DNA of 64,000 nt from Tenrec ecaudatus (lineage: Eukaryota; Chordata; Mammalia; Afrosoricida; Tenrecidae). A program made the translations under genes and the position numbers. Under the pieces are notes generated by a model. It had not been told where the DNA came from. It did no database searches and was given only the letters and a program-made list of their open reading frames with translations. Each line of letters begins with the position of its first letter. Within the stretch, counting starts at the first letter, position 1. Shown here piece after piece: positions 46,440 to 57,619 of this stretch. The stretch is taken from positions 122,129,586 to 122,193,585 of the forward strand of contig NC_134537.1 of NCBI RefSeq assembly GCF_050624435.1. The letters run 5' to 3'.

Positions 46440-47880
46440 GAAGGGACATCGACTGACCGAAGTTTGAAGAGGAAAGAAATAGTGAAGAAGAAAGAAATGA
46501 GGAAGGGGAAGAAGAGAAGTTGCAAAACCATTGTTACAGCGAAAGATTTACACTTGATTTTTTTCTGTGCTGCACCTGGGACTTCAGTTGGTTGAACAAC
46601 TGGACTAAAGCGCGAATCATTTTTGCTAAACTTGATCGGCAGATTCAGAAAACAGAGATGTTAGCAAAAAATAAATGAAATAAGAAAGGAAAGTAACATA
46701 TAGCAATTCTCACTAGAAATGCCATTTTCATTCCAATGATCCAAAACTTCCTACCAGCAGAGATGTTATTGTAATGGACAAAATGTTAACATGGCCCACC
46801 TCTTCTTCATCTTCAGAGTAAAATGTTATAATGTATATTTTAAATGTATATATGCAATAAAATTTTATATGAAATATTTCCAGTTTTAAAGAAAAGAAAT
46901 ATAGGATTTATCAAGTTACTGATAATAAAATTCAAAAATAATAAAAACCAAAAAAAAGAAAAGAAAAGTTACCCGAGTCAGCTAGAAGTTCGAAATGTCT
47001 ACACCAATATGCAATCTTAGTTCTAGTGCAGGGCGATCATGAGATCGCTGGAAAACCAGGCACCGCTTCCTCCCATTGTCCCGGGGTCACTGTGAGTGCT
47101 AACAAGATCATTCCGAAGATGAAAGGAGAAAACTAAATCTACCTTCTTTGAATTTTTAAATAAACCATGTGAATAAATGGATCTTTTAATAAATTTCAAG
47201 TCTAGAGACGGCAATTCTTTCTTAACTCATTATATTCTGCGATGTAAGTTTAATGAAGTGTCAGTAATTTCTGGGAAGTAATCTTGAATTTTTACTCAGC
47301 CAGTGATTTGGCAGAGAAAATAGCAATTTAGCAAGACGCCAAACCACAGTCTCAAAAATCCTTTTTAATATCAACAAGAATAAGCATCATGTTCACTCTA
47401 TAACCTCCATCCCTTAAGGTCTGACAAACCCGTAGGGACCATTTCAAAAGGATTCTTTACTCCTGTCAGAAAGCATAAATTGTTTTACTAGCATGGTGTA
47501 ATTTGGAGGGAAGACGTGAAGACAGCTGCGGGTCCTTTTTTGTTTCTTGTCTTGGTTTCGCATGTGTTTTCTGTGCATTCCAGTCAGAATGGGTGGATAA
47601 ACGCAGACAGCAACTGGATTGGCAATTACCTGGGGCAAGTAAGAGGTAAAGCAGAGATGGAGAGTCAACAATAGTGGGTCCAAAAAGAAAGACAATATTC
47701 CAACATTGATTGCAGTGACGAATGCACAACCCTTCTTAATATGATTCAGTGGTGTGACATGCTAATTATATCTTAGTAAAACTATCTTTATAAAAGACAC
47801 ATGACTAGATGTCACTTTTTTTAGGTCAAATTTGTATGCATCTCAGAACAGTAAGTACACGTATCTAATGTTAGTCAAAA
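46440..47880. other. unrecognised sequence
   Basis: A+T-rich overall. An (A/G)-rich tract lies at about 46955-46970. Open frames of up to 87 codons on the minus strand (47444-47729) have no recognised motif. Confidence 0.4.
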
Positions 47881-47887
47881 GTTTGTC

Positions 47888-48045
47888 TCAAAAAATGAGG
47901 AGCTGATGCCAGGGGCTCAAGTAGAAACAAAATGTTTTGAAAAATATGACGACAATATATGTACAGATGTGTTTGACACAATAGATATATGTATGGGTTG
48001 TGATCAGAATTGTAAGAACCCCCAATAAACTTTAAAAAAAAAGAA
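47888..48045 (+). mobile_element. L1 3' end, extremely truncated (about 150 bp)
   Basis: 'aaatgaggagctgatgccag', 'gggctcaagtagaaac', 'gtgatcagaattgtaagaac' and 'cccaataaac' with a short A run. It is the last 150 bp of the main L1 lineage. Confidence 0.85.
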
Positions 48046-48049
48046 AATT

Positions 48050-48820
48050 AGAACTTGTGTTAACAATGAAAAAAAAGTTCGTCACAACATATTTTATATA
48101 TATCTGGTAAACTTTTCCATGCATAAAACTAAATAAAATACACTAAAACATTAACGTTATAATACACTAATAATAATGTGTTGTTGTATGTAAAAAAGAG
48201 AGAGAAATGACACATCTTTAAGAATGACATCTTCTCAGATTACTCACTCCCTAATCCTTGCTCCATTCCTGATTCAACTACTCTCCAGTTGCACTGAACA
48301 TCCCTGTTTGCCGCGTGTGTTTCAAGAGCCCACAGCTTGGTGTGAGTTCCCTAGAATGCACCCCCTTCACGAACCTCTGCCATCCCCCCTCCCCCACCCG
48401 TATGGTCACTTTGCCCTCCTGGATAACTTCTTTCAAACTATAAGACCAGGATCAGGATCTTAATTGTATACTTTTATGGTAATAATTTCTTTTAGAAGAA
48501 TTAATACCAGACTAGTCAAAAGGAGTGGGAAATTAAAGATGTCTCAAATGTCCAACTCTTCCAAAATGCTATTTAGCTCCATTTCCTCCCACCCACCCTT
48601 GAATATATTCCCTCATGTCCTTGGGCTCTGTGATTCACTGCAAAGTCCCACAGAAACTCACGCAACTTTGAAGAAATATATTACTTGGTGGTGGATGGTG
48701 TTCAGTTCCAAATCTGAAGGTCATGTAGGGATTAGCCTAATGCAGGGACTAGACAGATGCCAAAAAATGCCCACAAGTCACAGCAGACCTTTTTTCTACC
48801 AACACTCAGTCAGGAAATAG
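48050..48820. other. unrecognised sequence
   Basis: Includes a 118-codon plus-strand open frame (48464-48820) and a C/T-rich stretch at 48380-48420. No domain or family recognised. Confidence 0.4.
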
Positions 48821-48821
48821 A

Positions 48822-48841
48822 GGTGTGGCTTAAGCCACACC
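48822..48841. repeat. 20-bp perfect palindrome
   Basis: The sequence is ggtgtggctt followed directly by its reverse complement aagccacacc. It lies at the start of a region with a tandem duplication. Confidence 0.9.
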
Positions 48842-48847
48842 CTCTCC

Positions 48848-48972
48848 TAAGGTAGAGTTTTAAAGATGCCCCCAAAGAAACAAAAAGTGTGGATGGCTTG
48901 GTTCATACCCTGTAAGGTAGAGTCTAAAGATGCCCTCCAGGGAAAGAGTGTGCTTGGTCCACACCGTCTACT
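48848..48972. repeat. imperfect tandem duplication, about 63 bp
   Basis: 'aaggtagagttttaaagatg' (48850) recurs as 'aaggtagagtctaaagatgc' (48916). Both units continue with 'ccc.ca.....aa' and 'gtgtg..tggtt.ataccc' or 'gtgtgcttggtccacacc'. Confidence 0.7.
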
Positions 48973-49054
48973 GATGTCAGGTCTTGATGCCACTCTAATC
49001 CTGCCCTTGACCTTGCATGCGCGATCAATCAGTGGTGTCCTTCTATTGTTTGAC

Positions 49055-49580
49055 ATTCTGTTGGATCACCTCTCTTTGGAATGAGCACACCTAGGGAGCT
49101 CTTCCATTCAGTTGATCAGCTAGCTGTCTTGCAAATTTCCTGGCTTAGATGAGTAAGTATTTACTTCATCAGCTTGTTGAAACATTTCATTTGGCATTGC
49201 ATCAATTCCCGGAGCGCTGATTTTGGCTAATGCATCCGGTGCCGTTCGAACGTCTTCCTCTAGCACCCTTGGTTCTTGCTCATACGCTGCCTTCTGAAAT
49301 GGTGGACTGTCAGCTAGTTCTTTTGGGGACAGTGACCCTGTGTTTTCTTTTGGAGCTTCCTGAATCACTCAAAATGTTGCCTCTAGAATCTTTTAAAATG
49401 GAAACTTGAGGGTTAATTTTTCGTTCAGTTTCATGTATGCTGAGAGTTCTTCCCTTGGGGTTTTCTAATTCCAGTTCTTTCACGTTTTGTTATAATGTCT
49501 GCCTTTGTCTTCTCAAGCTGCTCTTTGAAATATTCCCTTCAACTCCTCGACTTCATCCTTTCCCCCATTTTTTTCCCTAC
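49055..49580 (-). mobile_element. RTE-clade LINE, 5' (inverted) part
   Basis: Antisense RTE from the RT start upstream. On the minus strand it reads 'SPKELADSPPFQKAAYEQEP', 'APGIDAMPNEMFQQADE'. It meets a sense RTE copy at about 49590 that carries the following part of the same ORF, as in a 5'-inverted insertion. Confidence 0.88.
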
Positions 49581-49594
49581 AATCATCCAACAAT

Positions 49595-50025
49595 CATTGT
49601 AGCAGTACATTGACAGGGAGCTGTCAGAGGCTCAGACAGATTCGGAAGAGGATGTGGAACAAGTGATATCATTGCTGACGTCAGACGGATCTTGACTGAC
49701 AGCAGAGAACACCAGAAAGATGTTACTTGTGTGTCATTGACTAGTGTGCACAAAGAACAAGGAGATACTGCATGGTTTAAAATCTGGAAAGGTGTGTGTC
49801 AGGGTTGTATCCCCTCACCACATCTGCTCAATCTGTATGCTGAGCAAATCTTCAGTGAAGCTGGATTGAAGAAGAAGAGGGTGGCCGATTCAGAAGAGGA
49901 TGTGGAACAGGGGATGTCATTGCTGATGGGAGGATAGCACAGGGCCATGCAGTGTTTCGTTCCATTGTGCACAGAGTCACCATGGGTAGGAGCCAACTTG
50001 ATGGCATAGAACAACAACAATAGTC
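49595..50025 (+). mobile_element. RTE-clade LINE, 3' (sense) part
   Basis: 'cagtacattgacagggagct' (RTE 'QYIDREL'), 'gaggatgtggaacaagtgat', 'tctggaaaggtgtgtgtcag' and 'aatctgtatgctgagcaaat'. An internal deletion follows to the 3' tail 'gccaacttgatggcatagaa' with 'caacaacaa'. Together with 49055-49580 it is one 5'-inverted element. Confidence 0.88.
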
Positions 50026-50029
50026 TTGT

Positions 50030-51955
50030 GAATTGTAGTTGAGAATGTCCTCCCAAATGGGATGATAGCCGCAATTGTAGACTCCAGGATGATAATACAT
50101 TGCATAAAGAAATAGGACTAAGAGGACCATATTAATTGACTACAATTCAATTTCGAATGAAGCACTTCTTTTTTGGCTTCCACCACAATACCTCCGCCAT
50201 ATTTCAGTAAGAACACATATTAATTTGGAGTGTTTTACATGTAAGACTTCCCTAAACAGGATTACTTACCCAAGCTAATACTCTCCTTTGAGAATCAGGT
50301 TCTGGCACAAAGCATCTTCATAAATGTGTACTGAATTAAGGAACACATGATTTTGCAACTGACACAAACAATCCTTCAACTCTCTTGCTCCGCATTCCTT
50401 GTCTCATGTGTAACTGTGCACCAACCCAGATTTCCTTTACACGTTTTTGCGACTGATATTCCCATTGGGGCCATGACTGATCTTGTTTGTAGAGAGATCT
50501 ACGCAGCAAGAAAAAAAAAGTAACAAAAAAAGTTGCAAATAAATTTAAAATTACTTTTACTCTGTGTTTATTGAAAAAAAAACCACTATAGATTTCACTT
50601 GCCATTTGAAGGATGGCAAATCTAAAACCCAGCCTAGCAGGTTGCAGAGAACACCTCCTAAAGGACACTGATAAATTTAGGTCTCATGTATGTCAGGGAA
50701 AATAATTCAAATAGCAAGCATATTATGAGTCTATATTTCTGATTGCTAATTTATATAAAAGGGAGTAATAACCAAATCACTAATTACCACATTCACTTAT
50801 TTTTGTTGCATGGACAAAAAAAAGACAAGCCTTCCAGAAAACTGGTTCATCCTTAAGACTAGTTTAGAGGAATGGTTGGGCTTTTAATAGGTGGAGGGCA
50901 ATAGCGGGGAAGCTGACATGCCAATTTGAAGGATCAACATGTGAAAAGGTAGGAAGACATGAACAATATGCTGTAAAGTTTATGAGCTTGATTTGAGTGT
51001 CTATAGTGGTATTTATATGGCTGGGTTTGAAATAAATTAGAAGTGGGCAGAGGCCTGGTTGGGAAGCCATTGGAGCGCTGCTAAGGAGTTTGACTTTTTT
51101 ATTGAAGGGAAGCCATGTGAAGATTCTAAACTGGGCACAATTAGATTTGGGGTTGAGAAATATAACATTGTGCTGAGCACATAGAAAAAAATGTATGGGA
51201 GCAGATTTTAATAAAGTGGCAATTTATAACTAAATATTTTAAAGCTATGTTTCCAGTAACTACTACATACTGAAAAGAGAACACTTTTCTCAAAGTGTGA
51301 AACATAAAATGTTTTCTTCCTTACATTAAGTCTCTTGGGTACATGAAATAAGATCCTTGGATCATATAATTTTCCATCAGAGTTTTGATAAATGGTTAAC
51401 AAAATGATATAAGAGAAAGTGAAATTAAAGAGCAAAAAATGCCTTTGCAATTAGATTTTGTTTATAAGAACTGGCTTCCTGTTATTGGTAACGACCATCT
51501 GTCTGAGATAACCAACTCAATTTAAGTAAGTGAAAACATAGTCATTAGAGATATCGATCAAACTAGTTACAGAAAACTGTTATTAAAACAGAGATTATAT
51601 TTCTCCACAATGTGGGCTGTTTGTACGCATACAGTGTTGATTCATTACATAATAGTCATAGGACAATTTTTATAGAGATAGTTAATATCTTGCTAGAATT
51701 TAACTCAGAGAAATAAAAAATTTGAAAAAATACAACTAGAATAAAGTGAAAGATACCAAACAAATCCCCAAAACTCTCCATCAGAAATGTATATATAAAA
51801 GAGATGTATACTATTCTTTCAAATGTTTATCAATTAGTCAATACATGGCAGAGATTTCTCTGCATACTCGGGAGGGGGGGTATACGGGTGAACAGGCTAC
51901 TATTCGGGTCTCAAAAACTCTAATATGACAGGGAAAAATAAAAACAAACACAACC
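50030..51955. other. unrecognised sequence
   Basis: Nearly 2 kb of A+T-rich sequence with no gene, repeat or retrocopy recognised. Short minus-strand open frames at 50336-50668 and 51208-51450 lack motifs. Confidence 0.45.
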
Positions 51956-51958
51956 CTA

Positions 51959-52333
51959 TATTGTGGATTGAATTGTATCTTCCAAAGTTTTTATTGAAGT
52001 CCTAATCTCTGCGAACATTAGTTTGTGTGAAAATAAGGTCTTGAAGATGTGATCAGTTGATTTCGGGCATTATGAGCATCAGGTGGCTCCTAATATAATC
52101 TAGCTGGTATCCTATAAAAGAGGGCACCAGCTTTAGAGCAACACAGAGAGGGAGGGTGATCGTGATGATGGAGTTTGCCGCTACTACAAGTCCAAGGGTA
52201 CCTGGGCTACCTGAGCCTTGGGAGAGAACCTAACCTGCCAACACACCGAGCTATGACGCCGTCCTCTGGAACTGTAAGACAGTGCGCCGTTGTTGTTAGC
52301 CACCCACTTGGTGGAGCTCTGCTGTAACAGCAC
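51959..52333 (+). mobile_element. MLT1-like (MaLR) solo LTR
   Basis: The start 'ttgtggattgaattgtatct', the mid part 'gaaaataaggtcttgaagat' and 'cctataaaagagggcaccag', and an end near 'ctctgctgtaacagcaca' follow the MLT1/MaLR layout with TG...CA ends. Old and without coding capacity. Confidence 0.7.
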
Positions 52334-52339
52334 AATGTG

Positions 52340-53640
52340 ATGCCACGAAATGAGCTCAATGTGGTACCATGGCATAGCACAAAGGAGGTTTGGGGAAAGG
52401 GGCTTTATAAACAAGGTGGCTGAGTCTTCCAGAACAAATAGCAGGCTACTCGTGCAGTTCCTGTGCAATGAAAATGATTAACCTGCTCAGTGGCTAACAG
52501 GAATGTTGGAAATTTGAGTCTGTCTCTCAGAAGAAAGACCTGTTTTTTACCTCCTAAAAAAAGGCGTGTTTTTTTTTTCCTTCCTAAAAGCCACCTATTG
52601 GAAATCCTATGGCACACAGGTCAACTCTGATGCACGCAAGCTCACCGTAAAGCAGAGATGACACGACAAACGGGGAAATTAGATAAGCAAAGGAAATACA
52701 CTCCAGGTTGAGAGCGCAACGCGCACAGAGCGGGACAAGGGCCTGGCATTTTAGAGAAGGGTCAAGGTTTACGTGGATGGTGCGCAGGAGCAAGGGGGCT
52801 TCAAATGGTTTGTGGGAAATTTCCATGATCTTTTAATGGCATTTTCCATGAACTTCTGGATGCCTCTCTATATTGTGGAAAATCCTGTATATCACATCAA
52901 AATCATTTCGCTTGATTATTTAGGCCCATGCCTACCAAAATGGAGGGCCTCCTTCCTGAGCCTTAGAATAGTACAAGAAACTATAAGTATATTACATATC
53001 TAGGGAATACAATTTTATATGCTGTCAAAACATTATTCAAAACATTATTTTTATTAGGAAAACAAGTTGGAGTAGGTTAAAAAATTGCACAAATCTTTAA
53101 GAACAACTGTGTTACCTAAGAAAGTTTATACTTAAAATATTAGGTTGATTTTTAACTATAAAGTTAATCATCTCAGAATTAAAACACCTCTGCTATTGGA
53201 AAAACATAAGAAGATAAATAGGAAAACAAAGTAAAATCCAAACTCTGGTTGCAGTGTTTTGTCATGAGAAGCAGTTAAACAGGTTTTAAACAAAGTGATC
53301 ATATTGTCAGTGATAAATGCTTATCTCAGGGGTATCGAAAGAAATATAAGCAGTGTCATATCTATACAGGCCTCTCCCCCAAGGGCCTTCAAAAAGTCAT
53401 GACAAACTGAATTAAAAGATAATGGAACTTTCCATAATTTTTGAAGTCCTTTTGTATACAAACACACATATCAATTTATTTCCACCTTGAACTGGCTTGC
53501 ACAATTGTAGCAGGTTGGCCAGTCCAAGATTCATAGGTCAGGCAACAGAATGAAGACTCTTGAATTCTTGAATTTCAAGAGCTATAAGTTAAGTGATGGG
53601 AATAGTGCAGAATGAAGTTTTACCCAAAGACATACTTGTG
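52340..53640. other. mostly unrecognised
   Basis: Two stretches, 52790-52860 and 53390-53460, are diverged inverted copies of each other: 'gatcttttaatggcatttt' against 'gaattaaaagataatggaa'. They may be ends of an unassigned repeat. Nothing else was recognised. Confidence 0.4.
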
Positions 53641-53649
53641 TTTGAAGGC

Positions 53650-53917
53650 AGCACATTGCAGGGAAACTCCCTTTTGAACTGACCATTTGAACTACAACTC
53701 AGTGTACAGAAAAATGAAATCCTCACAACGGGACCAATAGCTAACATGATGACAGATGGAGAAAAGATTAAAGTTCCAAGATGTGTTGTATTGCTGGGAT
53801 CCATAATCCAATGGTAACCTAGGGACTCCAAACTGTGAGTATTTAGCAGGCAGGAGATCAGAGGACGCATTGCATTGGGTAAATATGCTGCAAAAGACCT
53901 CTTTAAAGTGTTGAAAA
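53650..53917 (+). mobile_element. RTE-clade LINE, post-YADD part
   Basis: 'gaaatcctcacaacgggacc', 'gacagatggagaaaagatta', 'gcattgcattgggtaaatat' and 'gacctctttaaagtgttgaa'. Plus strand. It joins an antisense RTE piece from an earlier part of the ORF. Confidence 0.8.
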
Positions 53918-54470
53918 GTGTTCTGAAATTCCCATTCATTTCAAGGCTGTCGTTTTCTTATGATCTACACAGTTGATTGCTTTCCATAGTTAATAAAACA
54001 AAAGTGAACAACTTCTGGGGTATCCTCTGATTTAGCCAAGATTTATCTGACATCAGCAGTAGCAGCCCGTTACAAGCCCTCTTCTGAATCCAGCCTTAAT
54101 TTCTGGCAGCCCCTGTGAATGGACTGTTACAGCCATTTTGGAATTGTCTTCAGAAACATTTCCCTTGCATGTGATATCAGTTGTATTGTTCTATAATTTT
54201 CACATCCTGTTGGGTCACATGTCTTTGGAATGTGTATATATATGGAAGTCTTCCAATCAGTTGGCCGGATAGTCATCTTCCAAACTTCTTGGCATAGATG
54301 AGTGAGCGCTTCCAGTGCTTCACCAGCATCTTGAAACCTTTCACTTGGCATTCCATCAATCCCCGGAGCTTTGTTTTTGGTGACTGCCTCCAGTGCTGTT
54401 TGTATTTCTCTTTAAGCACCATTGGGTTTTGATCACAAGCTACTGCAAGGATAGTGAATTATTTAATATG
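53918..54470 (-). mobile_element. RTE-clade LINE, RT region, antisense
   Basis: 'gttctgaaattcccattcat', 'aatttctggcagcccctgtg', 'aatcagttggccggatagtc', 'ttggcattccatcaatcccc'. On the minus strand: 'MPSERFQDAGEALEALTHLC' and 'DWKTSIYIHIPKTCDPTGCE'. The order with 53650-53917 is not that of a simple 5' inversion. Confidence 0.85.
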
Positions 54471-54479
54471 GCCCCTCTA

Positions 54480-55345
54480 GCCAAAGTCTCCAACTCCCCC
54501 CATCAAGCTTTTCCTGCACGGGTCTGCTAAGAAGGTGGGGGGAGATACTGATAGGAGTCACCGGTGAGTAAACCCACAAAACCAGACCTTCCCTCAGTAC
54601 TGTAAGCTACTGGTGACTTCCCTGGAAGATTCCAAGGTGTTTAACAAGGCATAGGAGACTTTTTATGATTGGCTCTTGTTCAATTCTTGGGTGTAATCTT
54701 TCAATTGTGTCTAAATGTAAGTACCTAGTATACCAAAATTCTTGAACTTCACTGGAAAAATTTATCTAGGTCTAATTTCCTACAAAAGGAGCCTGAAACA
54801 GAGATCCTGGTCCTCACTATTTACTGAGGGAGTACTCTCAGAACATAGGGATGGGGGCAGCAGGAGAAGGCAGGGTGGAGCTTTGCAAAGATTTGGTCTC
54901 CTTCGGGGTCTAGCTTCAACCTGATTCCTGAAACACAAATGTGACAAGTAGGGTCAGTCAGTCTTTGGCTGTGGGCTAGCGGGAAGGATGGGCAGTAGGC
55001 AGATGCTGTGATGTGGCATGGTGACTACCTTCTATGCCACGGTGGGCACATCTCTCTGAGAGCAATTATCTGGAGAATTGGAGCAGCTGGGAGCCTCCAG
55101 CCTCCACAGTTCGAGCAGCTGTGGAGGGTTTGCACTGGCCAGGCAAAGGGACTGATGAGTACACACAAGGGCCATCACGTATTTTCAGCTGTTTCAAGGC
55201 AGCAGACCCTGGAGTATAATAGTCCTTTTTCTTGGAGCATAGCTTGCTTTGTCTTTGCTAGCTCCTCTTCAACTCTTCAAGGTCAAGTTCGGACCTCAAC
55301 TCCTCCAGGATGTCCTCTGATATATGACCTTCCATCTAGATGCTG
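54480..55345. other. unrecognised sequence
   Basis: Moderate G+C. A 112-codon plus-strand frame at 55008-55346 has no recognised domain. It could be an LTR, but no termini were found. Confidence 0.35.
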
Positions 55346-55349
55346 ACTT

Positions 55350-55400
55350 GCTGACTTGTCAGAATTGACTTGATGGCAGTGAGTTTGGTTTGGTTTTGGT
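55350..55400 (+). repeat. AfroSINE 3' tail only
   Basis: 'gtcagaattgacttgatggc' then 'agtgagtttggtttggtttt': the SINE's conserved 3' end without its head. Confidence 0.7.
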
Positions 55401-55584
55401 TAGATTCCGTTCTTCTGTGTGCTCATGGAATCCTGTGCCACTCCCTCCCTCTCTTAGGATCCTCATTGGTAGAACAAGGAATTTCCCTAAAGGGCAAAAC
55501 CCACCGGGGAGCTTGTCTGGGGCTTTTCCTTGGGCATGTGTTGTCACCCAACAACTTTCTTTCCAGCACACACCATCACATCCC

Positions 55585-55785
55585 TTAAGTTGTTGTATGC
55601 CGTTGAGTCGATTCAGACCCGTAGCAAGTCTACAGCACAGGGAGGAGCCTCCCCAGTGGATCTCCAAGGTTGGAATTTTTGTGGAAGCATATGGCCAAGT
55701 CTTTTCTCTGGTGGAGAGGCTGGTGGGTGGTTCAAACTATTGAACTTTTGGTTGGCAGGTAGGCACTTCATCCTGGCACCATCAG
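55585..55785 (-). repeat. AfroSINE-type SINE
   Basis: 'gttgtatgccgttgagtcga', 'ctccaaggttggaatttttg', 'aggctggtgggtggttcaaa' and 'cttcatcctggcaccatcag'. Antisense. Confidence 0.88.
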
Positions 55786-55789
55786 AAGG

Positions 55790-56155
55790 GAGATGCTCAA
55801 AAGAATTATGGCCGGTCCTTTGCTGGGCACTTTGCAACTCTGGAAAGGCAAATGGCTGCACCTGGGTGCCATGCACCTCAGTTCTCTGGGCACTCCACCA
55901 TCGTGACTACCTCTTGTCGGTCCTCTGCAGAGAGAGGATTATTAAAAATGCAGTGAGGTTAAGATGTAATACTTTATCATTTAATCTCCCTTTGACCCAT
56001 TTAAAATTTGTTCCAGTTTTTAATAATTTCTGCTTTATTTTCTCCTAACCTTTTCCTCTATTTTATTTTGGATTGTTGTTGGTTCTCTTCTTTGTTTGCT
56101 TGGTGATTTTTTGGGGGGGGCAGGGTATGTTTTGCCTGTGTTTTAAGTCTGATAG
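55790..56155. other. unrecognised sequence
   Basis: No feature recognised; G run at 56112-56118. Confidence 0.4.
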
Positions 56156-56159
56156 GTAA

Positions 56160-56355
56160 AACTATAGAAACTGGATTAATTGTTTCTTGGGGGTATGGCA
56201 GGGAAGGTAGTGGGGAAATTGGGAGCTAATAATGAGTATAGGAAAGAAAGTGTTCTAAAATGGACTGTAGTGATGATTGTACAACTCTTCTTAATATGTT
56301 TGAATTATTGAATTGTACAATATATACATTATACATCATTAAGGCTGTTAAAAAA
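56160..56355 (+). mobile_element. old L1 3' end
   Basis: 'gatgattgtacaactcttct', 'gaattattgaattgtacaat' and 'cattaaggctgttaaaaa' are the typical sense 3' end of an old L1. Confidence 0.7.
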
Positions 56356-56369
56356 GGCACGCCACCCTT

Positions 56370-57180
56370 CCTTCCAAGAAGCATATTACGTATACATCTT
56401 CCTTGACAGATTTGTTCGTTCTTCTGACTGGTCATTGTCCTTTCAATATTCTTAGCCAACTCCATATTTCTTTTTAAAAATCATTTTATTTGGGGCTCGT
56501 ACAGTTCTTATCAGAATCCATACATCCATCCATCGGGTCAAGAACATATGTACATTTGTTGCTATTACCATTCTCAAAACATTTGCCTTCTACTTGAGCC
56601 CTTAATATCTGCTGCTCATTTTCCCCTCCCTCCCCACTCCCCCCTACCTCATGAACCCTTCATCATTCATAAATTATTATTATTTTGTCATATATTATAC
56701 TGTCTGACATCTCCCCGCCCCTGCCTTCTTCTCTGCTGTCCCTCCCCCAGGGAGGAGGCTGTAGCCAACTCCATATTTCAAAGTCACTGGTTCCTCTCTG
56801 GACTTCCACAGTATTTTCATTTTTGTGAAGTGCCTGAAAGGACCTTGACTTGCGTCAAGAACACCTTACACCTTAAAGCGATGTCTTTGCTCGTCAACAT
56901 TTTAAAGAGGTCTTGTGCAGCAGATGTGCCCAGGGCAATGTGTTATTTGATTTTTTGACTGCTTTCTCTGTGTGTGTTGAGTGAGTGTGCAAGCAAGATT
57001 AAAGACCTTAAAACTTCTATTTTTTCCCTGTTTCTCAGAATGTGCAGTTATGAGGATTCTTTTTACAACTGCAATTCACACTGAAGACTGTAGTTTTTTA
57101 TTTTCCTCAGCAAGCGATTCGAGTCCTCCTCACTTTCAGCAAATAAGGTTGTTTGTTATCTGCTTATCATAGCTTGTTCA
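56370..57180 (-). mobile_element. RTE-clade LINE, antisense, split by L1
   Basis: 'ttccttgacagatttgttcg' and 'caatattcttagccaactcc' before the L1. After it: 'cttgacttgcgtcaagaaca', 'aaagaggtcttgtgcagcag' and 'agcgattcgagtcctcctca'. The split is explained by the L1 at 56471-56761. Confidence 0.85.
56471..56761 (-). mobile_element. L1 3' end insertion with 18-bp target duplication
   Basis: A 291-bp antisense L1 end, truncated within the 3' UTR. The perfect duplication tagccaactccatatttc lies at 56453-56470 and 56762-56779 and fixes the boundaries. The A-rich tail appears as 'tttttaaaaa' on the plus strand. Host sequence is RTE. Confidence 0.95.
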
Positions 57181-57615
57181 TAAGTTTTCCTGTAATTCTG
57201 AACATCCACTGACTCTTTTAAATCTGATGAGTTTGTTAGTGCAGGATTACTTTTGTTTTGTACTTTATCTCCTTTTTTAAAATGTGGCTGGCAAATGTTG
57301 CCAGTAAGATGTTGGCTCTGCCATTTTCTTAAGCCTATATTTGGATAAAAATATGTAAAATGAAGATTTTGAACTTATCTCTGCCACTTTCAAATTGTGT
57401 GATTCCTGGCATATTAATCAATTTACCTGGCACATCCATCAATATATAAAAGGGGAATATGACCTACATAATAGGTGTGATATGAGAATATAACAATCTG
57501 AAGAAAATATTAACTTAGATAATAGGTTTTAAGGATTAAATAATATATTGCTATAACACAGACCCCTGGCTTAGCCAAAACTATATAGCTGTGGTATAGT
57601 TTGTATCCAAACCAA
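57180..57615. other. unrecognised A+T-rich sequence
   Basis: No feature recognised. Confidence 0.4.
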
Positions 57616-57619
57616 AAAA

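Noticed and set aside
48464-48820. 118-codon plus-strand frame as a gene
   Set aside because: No domain, composition or neighbouring exon signal supports it.
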